Shown: positions 9,718 to 20,597, counted from the first letter of the stretch. The stretch: 37,198 nt of DNA from Zancudomyces culisetae (GCA_001969505.1 LSSK01000697.1:1-37198), one strand, 5' to 3'. The notes: a model not told the origin generated them from the letters alone. Program-made: numbers and translations.

Positions 9718-11568
9718 ATGGAAATACAAAAGTCTCCATCACAGAAAGAATCTGCAGAAAGCTATCATGAGCAAGAAGGGCTACAAAGAGGAGTAGCAGC
9801 AGAGTCAGCAAGTGTTGTTAGTGGTAGTAGTGGTGATAGCAAGGGACAGATTGAAGGTATTTTTTTATTTTTTATTCTTATTTTTTATTTTTTTGGTTTT
9901 GAAAAGCTTGGGATGAATTAAAGGATGAAAAACAAAGTTACAGTAAATAACTTTTGATTAATGGTGAATGTATGAAATAAAATAGATATAGTAATGGCGT
10001 CGACATTGATAAAGAACAAGGCGGTGGGGAAGATGGCGATATGTGGAACAGGAGCGGATGAAGATTTGATTGTACAAAGATTGGAGGCATGGAAACACAT
10101 AGTCAAGTTGCTGGCGGGGTTCTTTGAAGACTATGAGGGAGTATTGACGGCAGAAGTGAAGGGGATGTCAAAGCTAGATAGTGAGCTGACACCAAAGGCA
10201 GTGGATGCACAATTCTTTAATAATGTGGGGAATCCGGGCATTCTTGAAGTGTTGAGAGGGGTGCAAGAGGTGCATCGACAACATGCTACGGTGAAGTCAG
10301 AGATAGCACAGCGGGTGAAAACAGAGCTTATTCCACGACTCCAGGCGTTAAGAGTTGAGATCAAGGCAGAGGAGAAAAGCTACTGTGAAAGTATGTATAA
10401 GGTGGCGGGACCAGTAAACAAGTTGCAGATAGAATCGGATTCACTTGAAAAGAAGTTGGATGAGGCGGTTAGTATGGTGGAGACGATAAACCGGTACAAT
10501 GAGAAGATTGGAAGCAATAGGAATGAGGCGATTGCAAACTCAACATCAGTATCGTTGAGCGATGCGCTAGATAAATTGGACGGAGATCCATGGGTGTTTA
10601 GAGCACAGTTGCTTGCCAAGTTGAAGCAGCGGTGTGATGCAAACAACAAGTGGTATATAGAATTCCAGGCATACAGAGTAAAGTTGAGAACGTTGGAGGA
10701 GAGTTTGTTTGTGCGGGTAAACAAAATAGTGAAAGCGCATTTAGACGATACATTTGACAAGATTCTGCAACCAAACGTATTTGAAGGAGGTAAGGCACAG
10801 ATAATGCGATTGATGGAGCACTTGTTGGGAGACGAAAAGGGAGGATCGGAGGTAGAGTGGGATGTATTTGAGAAGCGATTTGCAGAGACACTGGATTATC
10901 CAATGGGTAGGTCAGGGGTGGAACGAGTTGATGCAATAGAGTATTCAAACAAGAACTCGAGCTTTTTCTCAGGAAATAGTGCAGGAGTAGTGGATGAGCG
11001 GGAGGTGACGTATGAGAAGAAGAGAGGCGGAGGAATGTTTAAGAGTTACACAGGGTTCAAGGCAGTGGTTACCAGTACAGGATTTCTGCATATGCTTTCA
11101 GAGACAAATAAGGAGTATAGCAAGTTGGATGATAGGATTTTGAATACTAGTGGTGGTGAACGGGTAGACATAGAGAAGGAGATAGAGAACAGTATATATC
11201 TATATGGATGTACGATGACACTTCCAGGCAGTGAAGAAGGAGCAAAGGAACAAAAGAAAGCAGGAGAAAGCAAGCTATACATTCATGTGCCCAAGGATAA
11301 TATTGGAAAGGGAATACATAAATTTAAATTTAAAAGCACACAAGAGATGAATGAATGGATGGAGATATTGCAAAAGTATACCAAGGAAAAGAAAGAAGAA
11401 AAGAGAGTGGAAAGAGAGGTGGAAAAGAAACAAGTAAAACAAGCTGAAGAAGAAGAAGAAGAAGAAGAGGAGGAGGAGGAGGAGGAGGAAGTAAGAGTAA
11501 AAGAAGCTGAAAATGAAAAGAAAGAGGAAGAGACAAAAGAGGTTGAAAACAAGGAAGAAAAGAATTAA
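9718..11568 (+). CDS. Slm1/Slm2-like protein: F-BAR-like domain plus PH domain (paralogue 1)
   Basis: Exons 9718-9856 and 9992-11568 (135-nt intron, donor GTATTT, acceptor ATATAG) give 571 residues. Yeast Slm1/2 bind PI(4,5)P2 at plasma-membrane eisosomes and act as TORC2 activators and calcineurin targets. Here a short Ser/Gln/Glu-rich N-terminus (1-46) precedes the family start DEDLIVQRLEAWKHI (about 70-84). A helical F-BAR-like region follows to about 345, including SEVEWDVFEKRFAETLDYP. A PH domain (about 380-510) has the strands FKAVVTSTGFLHML and IHKFKFKSTQEMNEWMEIL with the conserved Trp. A highly acidic/basic tail with about 15 consecutive Glu residues ends the protein. The intron phase and position match paralogue 2 at 34285. 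The first ATG of exon 1 was chosen because it keeps the frame open into the intron. Exon 2 also begins with an in-frame ATG (9994). Confidence 0.88.
11446..11490 (+). repeat. GAA/GAG trinucleotide repeat coding polyGlu
   Basis: Fifteen consecutive GAA or GAG codons lie in the C-terminal tail of the first SLM-like gene. Confidence 0.9.
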
Positions 11569-11610
11569 AGAATAAGGTTTTATTAATTAACTAGTAGTTT
11601 TTGTTTTTAT

Positions 11611-11648
11611 ATAAATAAATAAATAAATGAAGGAATAAATAAATAAAA
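11611..11648. repeat. AAAT tetranucleotide repeat in the convergent 3' gap
   Basis: Two short runs of AAAT units lie in the 113 bp between the stops of the convergent SLM-like and RRP5 genes. They include AATAAA-like strings that could serve as polyadenylation signals. Confidence 0.7.
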
Positions 11649-11681
11649 AAGGGGGAAAAAGAAAAATAGAAAGGATTTGAG

Positions 11682-14600
11682 TTAAAAGTTTGAATCAACA
11701 TAAGATTGAGCAAGAGCTTTTACAGAGTTGATATTTTCAATAGAATTGTTTTGATATTCAAAAGTGAGCCATTTTTTGAAGAAGAATTTGACGACATTAG
11801 GTTTGAAATGAGAGATTAAGGCATGGAAACGATTGAATAGAGATCTTGGATAAGCAAGAGTATCTATTGAAGAGGAAGAAGAGGTGGAGGTGGAGGTGGA
11901 GGCGAGTTTGATTTCACAATCAAGATATACAAGCCATAAATCAGAGCGAGCCTTTTTATTAGAGGAGGTGATGAGGTTTTCAAATAGAGAACGAGCCAAT
12001 TCAAAGGAGTCAATTGAATAGAGGAATTTAGCAGTTTGAATGATTGCTTTGTTGTGTTTATGAATAGGAAGATTGGAAAGCATTTTTTGATAAACTTCAG
12101 TTGGATTGTTAGAAAAAGAAGAAGAAGATTTAGAGTTGAGTTTAGAGGTAGAAAGATACATGTAATAATTCAACCAACATTTTAGACTTTGAGGGAATAA
12201 TTTCAAGAGGTATTTGAATTTATCAAGGATAGAGGTATTTAAATACAACAGGGATTGGTATTGAGAAGTACTGTTACTGGAATCAGAGAGGTTATTGAGG
12301 ATGGAAATGAGGTTATTGATATAGTGAAGGATATAACGTTTTAGAGGAGAGTCAGATAAAGGAACAAAGTTTTTGTTGATAGTAGGATTAGTAGATTTGG
12401 AATTGATTACGATATCATCAAATAATTGTTGACAAGATGAAAGGTTTAAAGAGTTTACAATATTGGAACCAAATTGGAATTCCATATTGGTAATAGCAAG
12501 ATAAAGATTAAGAATTTCAGTTTCTCTCTTGTTATTGGTATCATTTGTAATAGATGAGGAGAGAAGGTTAGAAGTAATGGTTTTTAAACCACGATTGAAT
12601 ACAAGTTTGGCATTATCGATTTGTTGACCATTGTTTAGGTAATAAGACATATAGTTGATCCAAACATAGGAAGAATTTGGAGATTCTAAAATAAGAGCTT
12701 CGTAATCATGAGGAGTCATATCATTATTATTATTACTATTATTATTATTATTATTATTATTGTTGTTGTTGTTATTAGTTGATAATTTAGATTTAGATTT
12801 AGATTTTTTATTTGTTGATGGTAAAGATTCATCATCATCATCATTGTTGTTGTTGTTATTGTTATTGTTGGATTGTAAAAGATTATTCCAAGTAAAACCA
12901 GAATTCAAATCCAACAACATTGGTTCAGTTGTATTGTTATCATTATCATTTTCATTATCATTATCTTGATCAACATCCATTTTATCAGAATCAATATCAG
13001 AATCAATATCAGAATCATTATCAGAATCATTATCATTATCAATATCATTATCGGAATCAATTGGATGAGAATAGTTGGTAAAATAACTTTGTTTTAAACC
13101 CAAACTGATTTTCTGTCTCTTTAAATTATCATTGCTGTTTGAAATATCCAATATAATAGTGATAACTTTATCACCAACCGAGAATAAACCAAGTAATTTC
13201 TTGATTGATAATTTGGTTTTATTTTTAGTTTTATTTTTTTCTTTATTTTTAGTTTTCTTTTCAGAATTGTCAAAGTCAAATTCAAAGTCATCGGAAATTT
13301 CATTCAATTTACAAAGTCCAACTGATCCATTAGACAATTTAATAAACAAACCAAACTTTTCAATACGAAGAACTTGACCTTTAAGAATATCACCAACCTT
13401 AATTGTTGTTGTTGTTTCTTGTTTGTTTTTATCATCAGTTGTATTATTATTATTATTATTATTGTTGTTGTTGTTTTTGGATGATGATGATGATAATAAT
13501 AAAAGAGAATCAAGTTTGGAAGGATCATCAGATAATTCATAATGATTATGGTTTAGTTTGTTATCTTTGGAAATAACCACTAGATTATCCAAGTATTTGC
13601 CAGCTGTATAAAGATCCTTTGAAAGATTTAAGTTTTTATACTGGATTCTACCGATTTTCAATTCACCCAAATCGATAAAGACACCGTTTTTATTCACATC
13701 AGTTATAAATCCTTTTAATCCAACACTCTCATTATTGTTATTATCGTCAGTTGGAGATTGTAGTTTGGTGGAAAGTGCAAGACTTTTATGTTGTTTGTTA
13801 TACTCTAAAACTCGACATTTAATCAATTGACCTATTTTATATTCATTTACCCAACTACCATTTTCAATTGATTTTGTATTGATATTGGTATTGGTATTGG
13901 TATTATTATCCAAGTTGGCTAAAGTAATCGATCCCTTGAGAATTATACATTCAGGTTTAGTATTAGAATTGGATTTAGAATTGGATTTAGATTTTTCTAG
14001 AGTTATAAAAGTAGAAGATTGAACGTATAGTCCTTTAATAGGATCAATCTTGGTAATAAAACAACCTACAATAGTTGAACCTTTAATAGTTTCAACATCA
14101 ATTTGATTATCTTGAATTAATTGATTAACTTTAGCAGTTTTAGTTGTTGTTGTTGTTGTAGATGTTGTAATATTTATGGGAATGTTTTTGATACTGATTA
14201 ATTTTGATAAATCTGTATAGTTATTTGTTAATTGTAACAATCCAACTTTTTTAATTACATGTTTATCAACTACTAATTCCAATACCATTCCTCCATTATT
14301 TGATGATGATAAAGTTGAGTTTGAGTTTAGGTTTTTAGATTTGTTTGTAAAAGTAGTCAATTTAGAAGTGAATCCATATTCTTTAATCTTGTTGTTTTTG
14401 ATTTCAGTATTAGTATTAGTATTAGTATCAGATTTCAAATCATTTACAGTCAATTCAATTGTAATTGGTTTCTTTAATCCACCAGATGAAGTTGAAACAA
14501 GAGATTTTGCAAGATGAATTTTCTTTATAAAATATTTAACCTTACTGTTTTCTTTTTCTTTTTCAATCAAGGAAACAAACTTTTCAAGAACATTTTCAAA

Positions 14601-17600
14601 TTCCAAAGAATTCAAATCAAAACATGATTGTAGAGATATATCGCTGATGTGTAGAGTAGCAGTTACATTATCAGCCAACTTGTAGTTGATGGAATGATCG
14701 CTATGGCTAGTATATTCACAGATTAATGGTGTGTTGTTTTCCAAATGTGTATAGTAATCTCTAATACAAGTAATAGAAGAATCTACTGAATTTTCAATTT
14801 GAATATTCAAAAATTCATCATTCTTTGCATTTGTATTATCACTTGTATTTTCATTTGCATTTTCATTAGATTTGTTAGTGTTACTGTTAGTGTTGTTGTT
14901 AGTTGATGATGATGTATTGGATGACAAAATCTTTACAATAATTGAAGAATAATCATTATCATTATTCTTTTTGTTGTTTTTGTTGTTATTGTTGTTGTTG
15001 GATTGATGAATAAATTTGGCAAATACTTTTTGGTTGATTTTAAAAGAAGATATAGTATTTTCTTTGGTAAAAGGATTTGGTCGATGATTGTAATTTTTGT
15101 TACTAGCAATTACCAATTTGTTTGAAAGTGAAGGAATTGAAAGAACTAAATAATCTTGTTTAACCAATTCCACAACCATTTCATACTTTTTGTTATCATT
15201 AATACTATTTGTATTTGTATTTGTATTTATCTTTGAGTTTCTGTTTTCAATTAATCTTTTTTGCATAGAATAATCAATAATTCTTGATGATGAATTGGTA
15301 TCCAAAACTATTGCTTCAACAATCTCTCCTTCTTTTTCTCCCTTTTCTTGTTCATTTAAAGTAATGACATGTTCAATAGGAATAAATCCAGTCTTATACT
15401 TGTTGTTATTTTTACCATCTTGAATATTTACTATAGGTTCGACTTTATATCCATAAGAATACTTTTCCAAAATTCTAACCTTATCAATTCTTCCAATCAT
15501 TTCCAAATCATCCTTTTCATTAGCAGAGAATTTTTCAAACAAAAGTTGGTTAACAAAGATATATTCATAATCTTGTACTAATTTTTTGTTGGTTTCTGTA
15601 AAGATTTCATTTGGATTCAAATTTATAATCATCTTGATTGCATTAGTCGAATATTGTGCACCATTCTCATTCTCATTCTCATTCTCATTATCAATGTTTA
15701 CATGATTGATTTTGATTATTTTGGCTAATACAGTTTGATCAACTTTATAGTATTCATTTGCATCAGCTACATATTTATCCATCACCATATTCAATCCTCC
15801 AGTAACTCCAATGACATCTCCACTCTCGGTTCCAAAAGTTTTGTTGATGAATTTGACTATTACTTGATTTCTTGTCACTTTAACCACATATCCTGCTACT
15901 ATACTTCCCTCCTTATAACCATTCTTATCTTTATTTGTCTTGGTTATATTCTTTACTGAATATATCAATGCATCCTTGAAACTGGCTTCGTATATCAAAA
16001 TTCCATTGTTCTGTCTACTCTGTCTCTCTCCCAAAATTATCAAGTCTCTATCCTTTATCTCGACATTCGTCTTGAACCCATCCTTAATTCTATTGTTAAT
16101 GTTATCCATATGATCACTAAGGTGTTGAGTACTGATTCTAGCCAACACTTGTTCATTGATTGCCACCATTATTCCATTACTTGTGACTTCCATCACCTTG
16201 ATTTCATTATCTTTTCCTGAAATTATATCTCCTTGTCTATATAATTTCATCCCTTCATTATTATTATTACCACTACCACTACCATTTTGTTGTTGTTGTT
16301 GTTGTTGTTGCAATAATTCTAAACTACTATTTGTTCCCAAATATTTTCTATACTTGCTTTTGTTTGGAATTACGATCAATTGTTTGTCGTTTTTAACTAC
16401 TTCAACACTAATACTCTTTCCTATCTTTATACTCTCCTCCATCTCCTCTCTTGTCAACATTGATCGTGGAATAAATCCCTTTATATTGTTGAAAAACTCT
16501 ACCACAACTCCTCCATTGTTATTGGTAACTATTTTCTTGATCACTCCTACACTCTCTTTACCTACTGCCACTCCTTCCTGCTCACTAATCACATCTTTTT
16601 CCTTGAGTTCCAAAATTGTCTTTTTGCTACTCAAATATACTTTTTTTCTACCAACATCAACTCCTATCACTCTCACTCGTATTGCTGCGTTTTCTTGGTA
16701 TTTACTACTCTCCAAAATCGATGCCAATCCTGAACTTGTAGATGATCCCAAAATATCACTAATTTGATCTTTATCTATATACCCATTTATATATTCCGAC
16801 AACTTTACCATAATCCCTCCTCCTCCACCACCTGCACCTCCTCCACTTTTCTGACTATGAATATCTCGCTTGATAATTGTTCCCTTGACTATCTCTCCAA
16901 CCTTAATATCCCGAATTGAAAATATTTTACTCTTCATTACTTTTGTTTCCATACTAACCAACAACACATTTTGTAATCCTGAATATCCTATCACTCGACT
17001 ATTCACTATCTCTCCTACTCTATACTTGTTGATATTTTCTTTTTCTACTCTTCTCGCTTCTGCAATTACTTTTCTCTCTCGAATTGTCCTATTTACTCCT
17101 CCATTATCAATTCTCTTCATTTCTATTCCCTTTCGTGCATCTACTTTTATAATTTTACTTGCAATAATCTCTCCATATCTTACTGGCCACCACTCATCAA
17201 ACTCAATAGAACTATTGTCCTTTTTGTTTCCCACCAACCTTGGTTCTTCCAATTCCATCACTCTACCTACTGTTGATCCTCGAATCTCTCTTTCTTGTGG
17301 TGTAATCATCACATATACTATTCTGAATTTCACCATATCTCCAATCTTCACCACTTCATTGTTATTGTTATTATTCCTAATTTCCAAGTTTTGTCTCTCA
17401 ATCTCACACTTGTAAAATCCCATAAACTCTACCAATATTCCTTTCTCTCCTACCGCCACCACTATTCCTTCTACCAGTTGCAATGGTTGAATTGCCATCA
17501 CACTAGGAATTGTATCAACCACCATTGTTCTGCTCTTGAGTTCGTGATCATCGCTTAGCTCTATTGTCCTTCCCCTAATACTTCCTACATTCATTGTTCT

Positions 17601-18689
17601 GCTCTTTTTGTTTTTCTTGCTCTTTCCATAACCGCCATCATCATCTTCTTCACTGACTTTGGTTATTATTGCCTCTATAACTTGTCCCACCTGATATTCC
17701 CTTTTTTCTTCCTCATCATCACTATCATCATCGTCACTCATATCCTTCTTGGTACTGTTCTTTTTAATAAATCCAGTGTTTCCTTCTATACCTGTATTTA
17801 CTACATATCCGTGATCTTCTACACTACTAACACTAACTGTAATAATCATTCCTTCTCTCAATTCCTCTCGTTTCATTCCTTTATTCACCTCTCTTGGATT
17901 CATACTCATTTCAACCTTGCTTCCCTTCTTGTCCTTATTACTACTAACCACACACTTTACCATTTGTCCCAGTCTAAACATATTATTCAAATTGATCACA
18001 TCTTCCTCTTTCTCTTCCTCTTCCTCTTGTAATGCCTTACTAATCCGTTTATTCAATTCCTCACTGATCTGTGTAATTGGTATATCCCCAACTACTTGAT
18101 TAGCTATCATCACCGTCAATCCTAACTCTCCTATCTTTGTTACCACTCCTAATGCCTTGGCTCCCTTTGCTATCCTCTTGTAGTTTATCTCGCTAATCTT
18201 TTTGACTGCAAGCTCATCCTCTTCTTCTACTCCATCATCCACTACTTCTCTTTCTTCAGATTCTCCTTGTTTTGAACGTTTCTCATCATCATCCTCACCA
18301 AAACTATCAACTTGCATAGCATCATCACTTTCTCCACCCTCACTATCACTGTCACCCTCATCATCACCCTTCTCTTCTTTTTCAACTTTTGCTTGAGACT
18401 TCTTTTTCTTTTTTTCCTGTTGTTCAACCTTCTTTTTGCCCTTTTTCTGTGAAGCTTTTTTTGTTTCTGCTTTCCCTTCTCCTTCTCCCTCCGAATCTGT
18501 ATCTACTCCTTTACTCGCTCTTTTCCTCTTATTATTCTTGTTGTATTGTGTCTTGTTTGCATTTCCTCTTGCTTCTCCCACTTCTTGTGCTGTTCCTCCT
18601 CTTCCTCTTGGAAATTCTTCTTCCTCCTCCTCCTCCTTTGGCTTTCTATTATTCTTTTTATTTCCCTTTTCTATCTTGTTGGTATTCAT
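11682..18689 (-). CDS. RRP5: Rrp5, multi-S1-domain rRNA biogenesis protein, intronless
   Basis: A single 2335-residue frame. Rrp5 is a nucleolar scaffold needed for cleavages that make both 18S and 5.8S rRNA; its S1 repeats bind pre-rRNA and its C-terminal HAT/TPR-like repeats act in 40S assembly. A Lys/Glu-rich acidic head (1-160) precedes a first S1 domain (KALGVVTKIGELGLTVMI, near 170), then a second with the Rrp5 signature SVSSVEDHGYVVNTGIEGNTGF. Many divergent S1 repeats follow; the last clear one (VGDILKGQVLRIEKFGLFIKL) is near 1760. From about 1990, HAT repeats run to the end: YEALILESPNSSYVWINYM, ARSLFENLI, DLWLVYLDCEIKLAS, FFFKKWLTFE. It is about 600 residues longer than yeast Rrp5 (1729), mainly through Asn-, Asp- and Ser-rich insertions between repeats. 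It converges on the SLM-like gene and diverges from PRP38. Confidence 0.95.
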   Translation of the reverse strand: MNTNKIEKGNKKNNRKPKEEEEEEEFPRGRGGTAQEVGEARGNANKTQYNKNNKRKRASKGVDTDSEGEGEGKAETKKASQKKGKKKVEQQEKKKKKSQAKVEKEEKGDDEGDSDSEGGESDDAMQVDSFGEDDDEKRSKQGESEEREVVDDGVEEEDELAVKKISEINYKRIAKGAKALGVVTKIGELGLTVMIANQVVGDIPITQISEELNKRISKALQEEEEEKEEDVINLNNMFRLGQMVKCVVSSNKDKKGSKVEMSMNPREVNKGMKREELREGMIITVSVSSVEDHGYVVNTGIEGNTGFIKKNSTKKDMSDDDDSDDEEEKREYQVGQVIEAIITKVSEEDDDGGYGKSKKNKKSRTMNVGSIRGRTIELSDDHELKSRTMVVDTIPSVMAIQPLQLVEGIVVAVGEKGILVEFMGFYKCEIERQNLEIRNNNNNNEVVKIGDMVKFRIVYVMITPQEREIRGSTVGRVMELEEPRLVGNKKDNSSIEFDEWWPVRYGEIIASKIIKVDARKGIEMKRIDNGGVNRTIRERKVIAEARRVEKENINKYRVGEIVNSRVIGYSGLQNVLLVSMETKVMKSKIFSIRDIKVGEIVKGTIIKRDIHSQKSGGGAGGGGGGIMVKLSEYINGYIDKDQISDILGSSTSSGLASILESSKYQENAAIRVRVIGVDVGRKKVYLSSKKTILELKEKDVISEQEGVAVGKESVGVIKKIVTNNNGGVVVEFFNNIKGFIPRSMLTREEMEESIKIGKSISVEVVKNDKQLIVIPNKSKYRKYLGTNSSLELLQQQQQQQQNGSGSGNNNNEGMKLYRQGDIISGKDNEIKVMEVTSNGIMVAINEQVLARISTQHLSDHMDNINNRIKDGFKTNVEIKDRDLIILGERQSRQNNGILIYEASFKDALIYSVKNITKTNKDKNGYKEGSIVAGYVVKVTRNQVIVKFINKTFGTESGDVIGVTGGLNMVMDKYVADANEYYKVDQTVLAKIIKINHVNIDNENENENENGAQYSTNAIKMIINLNPNEIFTETNKKLVQDYEYIFVNQLLFEKFSANEKDDLEMIGRIDKVRILEKYSYGYKVEPIVNIQDGKNNNKYKTGFIPIEHVITLNEQEKGEKEGEIVEAIVLDTNSSSRIIDYSMQKRLIENRNSKINTNTNTNSINDNKKYEMVVELVKQDYLVLSIPSLSNKLVIASNKNYNHRPNPFTKENTISSFKINQKVFAKFIHQSNNNNNNKNNKKNNDNDYSSIIVKILSSNTSSSTNNNTNSNTNKSNENANENTSDNTNAKNDEFLNIQIENSVDSSITCIRDYYTHLENNTPLICEYTSHSDHSINYKLADNVTATLHISDISLQSCFDLNSLEFENVLEKFVSLIEKEKENSKVKYFIKKIHLAKSLVSTSSGGLKKPITIELTVNDLKSDTNTNTNTEIKNNKIKEYGFTSKLTTFTNKSKNLNSNSTLSSSNNGGMVLELVVDKHVIKKVGLLQLTNNYTDLSKLISIKNIPINITTSTTTTTTKTAKVNQLIQDNQIDVETIKGSTIVGCFITKIDPIKGLYVQSSTFITLEKSKSNSKSNSNTKPECIILKGSITLANLDNNTNTNTNINTKSIENGSWVNEYKIGQLIKCRVLEYNKQHKSLALSTKLQSPTDDNNNNESVGLKGFITDVNKNGVFIDLGELKIGRIQYKNLNLSKDLYTAGKYLDNLVVISKDNKLNHNHYELSDDPSKLDSLLLLSSSSSKNNNNNNNNNNNTTDDKNKQETTTTIKVGDILKGQVLRIEKFGLFIKLSNGSVGLCKLNEISDDFEFDFDNSEKKTKNKEKNKTKNKTKLSIKKLLGLFSVGDKVITIILDISNSNDNLKRQKISLGLKQSYFTNYSHPIDSDNDIDNDNDSDNDSDIDSDIDSDKMDVDQDNDNENDNDNNTTEPMLLDLNSGFTWNNLLQSNNNNNNNNNDDDDESLPSTNKKSKSKSKLSTNNNNNNNNNNNNNSNNNNDMTPHDYEALILESPNSSYVWINYMSYYLNNGQQIDNAKLVFNRGLKTITSNLLSSSITNDTNNKRETEILNLYLAITNMEFQFGSNIVNSLNLSSCQQLFDDIVINSKSTNPTINKNFVPLSDSPLKRYILHYINNLISILNNLSDSSNSTSQYQSLLYLNTSILDKFKYLLKLFPQSLKCWLNYYMYLSTSKLNSKSSSSFSNNPTEVYQKMLSNLPIHKHNKAIIQTAKFLYSIDSFELARSLFENLITSSNKKARSDLWLVYLDCEIKLASTSTSTSSSSSIDTLAYPRSLFNRFHALISHFKPNVVKFFFKKWLTFEYQNNSIENINSVKALAQSYVDSNF
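12718..12775 (-). repeat. AAT/AAC repeat coding polyAsn in RRP5
   Basis: A run of ATT, then GTT, units on the plus strand encodes about 18 Asn residues (one Ser interruption) between the last S1 domain and the HAT repeats. Similar shorter Asn tracts lie at about 12847-12872, 13441-13475 and 14982-15002. Confidence 0.85.
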
Positions 18690-18987
18690 GATTATTTTCC
18701 TTTTCCTTTTACCTTTCTCTTCTTTACTTTTCTTCTAACCCTTGATGGTATATGATTAATCGTCGATATTATAAAAGTATATATATATGTATATATAATT
18801 TATTTATCTGTTTGTTTAGTTTGTTTGCTCTTGTATTTGAGCTCCCTTCTCCCCTTTATTTTATTTTTTTATGATTCTCCTTACTTTTGTATTTACAGAA
18901 TATTTTATAAAGTATTTTGAAATCAAACTTTTTTATAACTACATTCCTATTTTTTAAAGAATAGTAAAAGTTTGATGTAGGAAAAAT

Positions 18988-19082
18988 AAAAAAAAATTTT
19001 TTTTTTTTCTCAGTATAATTATTACTTGCGCATAAATTCCACTTAACTTTTAAACAAAAGGAGAAAAAAAAATTTTTTTTTT
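18988..19082. repeat. Pair of A-tract/T-tract palindromes
   Basis: A9T12 at 18988-19008 and A9T10 at 19064-19082 are near-perfect self-complementary tracts about 75 bp apart in the RRP5/PRP38 gap. Stiff poly(dA:dT) DNA of this kind disfavours nucleosomes in fungi. Confidence 0.8.
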
Positions 19083-19379
19083 CTTTTTTTTTTTCGATCC
19101 ATTCATCTTTACAACTGTAATCCAAATACACAAAACTTTCAACATTTATTTTGCAGTCTCTTTTAATATTTAAACACAAACTCACTAGTTTGAATGGTAA
19201 TTGGTTAGGAAAATACTATTCGTTTAAACTTGCTTTTTTTTTTTTCTTTACCTCTTTGAACAAAAAAAAAAGAAAAAACTTTAATCATATTACTTGCTAC
19301 TAATCGACAATTATTGTTTAATTGGTTATTACATTACGTTACTTTCTATTAATCACTTTTTATTTTGTTTTTTATTCTA

Positions 19380-19409
19380 TTTTGTTTTGTTTTGTGTTGT
19401 TTTGTTTTG
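19380..19409 (+). repeat. TTTTG pentanucleotide repeat
   Basis: Tandem TTTTG units with one TTGTG variant lie about 85 bp upstream of the PRP38 start codon. Confidence 0.8.
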
Positions 19410-19491
19410 AATAGGATAGTTATATTTTCAAAACTAGTCAATATCAACTAGTATACAATTAAACACACGAATATTTAAAAAACAAAAAAAA

Positions 19492-20597
19492 ATGGCCAAT
19501 TTCACTGTTAAGGATGCTATTTCAATCCGTGGAACTGATCCACAACTACTGTTCGAAAAAATAGTACGTTCGCGGATCCACGATTCAATGTATTGGAAAG
19601 AATCTTGTTTTGCCTTAACTGGTAAGTATATGGCTTTTCTATTTCTATCTCTACTTCTATTGTTATTTCTATTGTTATTTTTATTTATAAATCTTTTGTG
19701 ATTTTCTTATTATAGCAAGCGAAATTGCTGAAAAATCTGTCTTGGATATAAAATATATTGGTGGATGCTTTGGTGGTAACGAAAAACCAACCGAGTTTAT
19801 ATGTTTGCTACTAAAGATGTTGCAAATACAGCCCGAAAGAGGAATTATTTATGAATTTATCAACCAGGATGATTTCAAGTAAGTCCTTTTAATTCCTTTT
19901 ATTACAAAGTCCCCCTCCCCCTTTTTTCTTTTCTTTTTCTTCCATTTTATTAGACTTTTGTATATTCATTTATTTATTTCAAATTACAATCTCAAAAAAA
20001 AAACAAACAGAACAAAAACAAAACAAAACAGAACAAAAACAAATTATATAAACTCTAGATATCTACGTGTTCTTGGTGCCTTTTATCTAAGATTGGTTGG
20101 TACACCAGCTGAAATCTATGAGCATTTGGAAGACTTACTAACAGACTACCGAAAAATACGCATGAGGAATAGAGGTAAGGTTGAGTTTTTGATCGATTTG
20201 CTATTATTCAAATACTAATATTCCAAAAGGGGGACAAAAAAACACACTTTATTACTCTTGTAAATATCCTTTTACACTTAATCTAATCTAATTAATTTAA
20301 TTTAACCCAATCTAATCTAATCTAATAATAATTTTACTACACAAATTTGGCTTTATACTAGATGGAAGCTTTTCATTAACATATGTTGACCAAGTAATCG
20401 ATAGTCTTTTAAACGAAGAGCGGTACTGTTCCACCACACTACCCAGGATTACTAAACGCTCGGTTCTTGAAGATAAAGGCGAGTTGTCACCAAGAATCAG
20501 CCCACTGGATCCTGATGCCGACAGTGATAGCGATAGCGATAGTGGTAGTAATGGTGGTAGTAATGGTGGTAGTAATAGTGATAATGATAGCGATTAG
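19492..20597 (+). CDS. PRP38: Prp38 pre-mRNA splicing factor, 4 exons
   Basis: Exons 19492-19621, 19716-19878, 20059-20174 and 20362-20597 join in frame with GT/AG introns to give 214 residues. Prp38 is a component of the U4/U6.U5 tri-snRNP / spliceosomal B complex needed for spliceosome activation. The match to animal PRPF38A is close through the whole conserved domain: MANFTVKDAISIRGTDPQLL, YWKESCFALTASEIAEKSV, YIGGCFGGNEKPTEFICLLL, KMLQIQPERGIIYEFI, DFKYLRVLGAFYLRLVGTP, LLTDYRKIRMRNRDGSFSLT, YVDQVIDSLLNEERYCSTTL, PRITKRSVLED. The Arg/Ser-rich tail of metazoan PRPF38A is absent; instead the protein ends in a short Asp/Ser/Gly/Asn repeat. Donors are GTAAGT, GTAAGT and GTAAGG. Intron 3 carries a TCTAA repeat. 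The gene converges on the SCAI-like gene with about 200 bp between stops. Confidence 0.97.
20279..20326 (+). repeat. TCTAA/TTTAA pentamer repeat in PRP38 intron 3
   Basis: Two blocks of tandem TCTAA units flank AATTTAATTTAACCC. TCTAAT resembles a branch-site core, so the intron has several candidate branch points in a row. Confidence 0.65.

Larger units (their letters stand above)
18690..19491. promoter_or_regulatory. Divergent promoter region of RRP5 and PRP38
   Basis: This 802 bp region separates the two start codons. It contains two long A-tract/T-tract palindromes (18988-19008 and 19064-19082), a C-rich patch at 18842-18857 and a TTTTG repeat at 19380-19409. The PRP38 ATG sits in a strong A-rich context. 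No other credible coding frame is seen. Two-way promoter function is inferred from gene orientation. Confidence 0.5.

Noticed and set aside
16156-16767. 203-residue plus-strand open frame, hydrophobic
   Set aside because: It lies wholly antisense to RRP5 S1 domains; the Ile/Leu/Ser/Thr-rich composition is a mirror of the Asn/Lys/Glu-rich coding strand.
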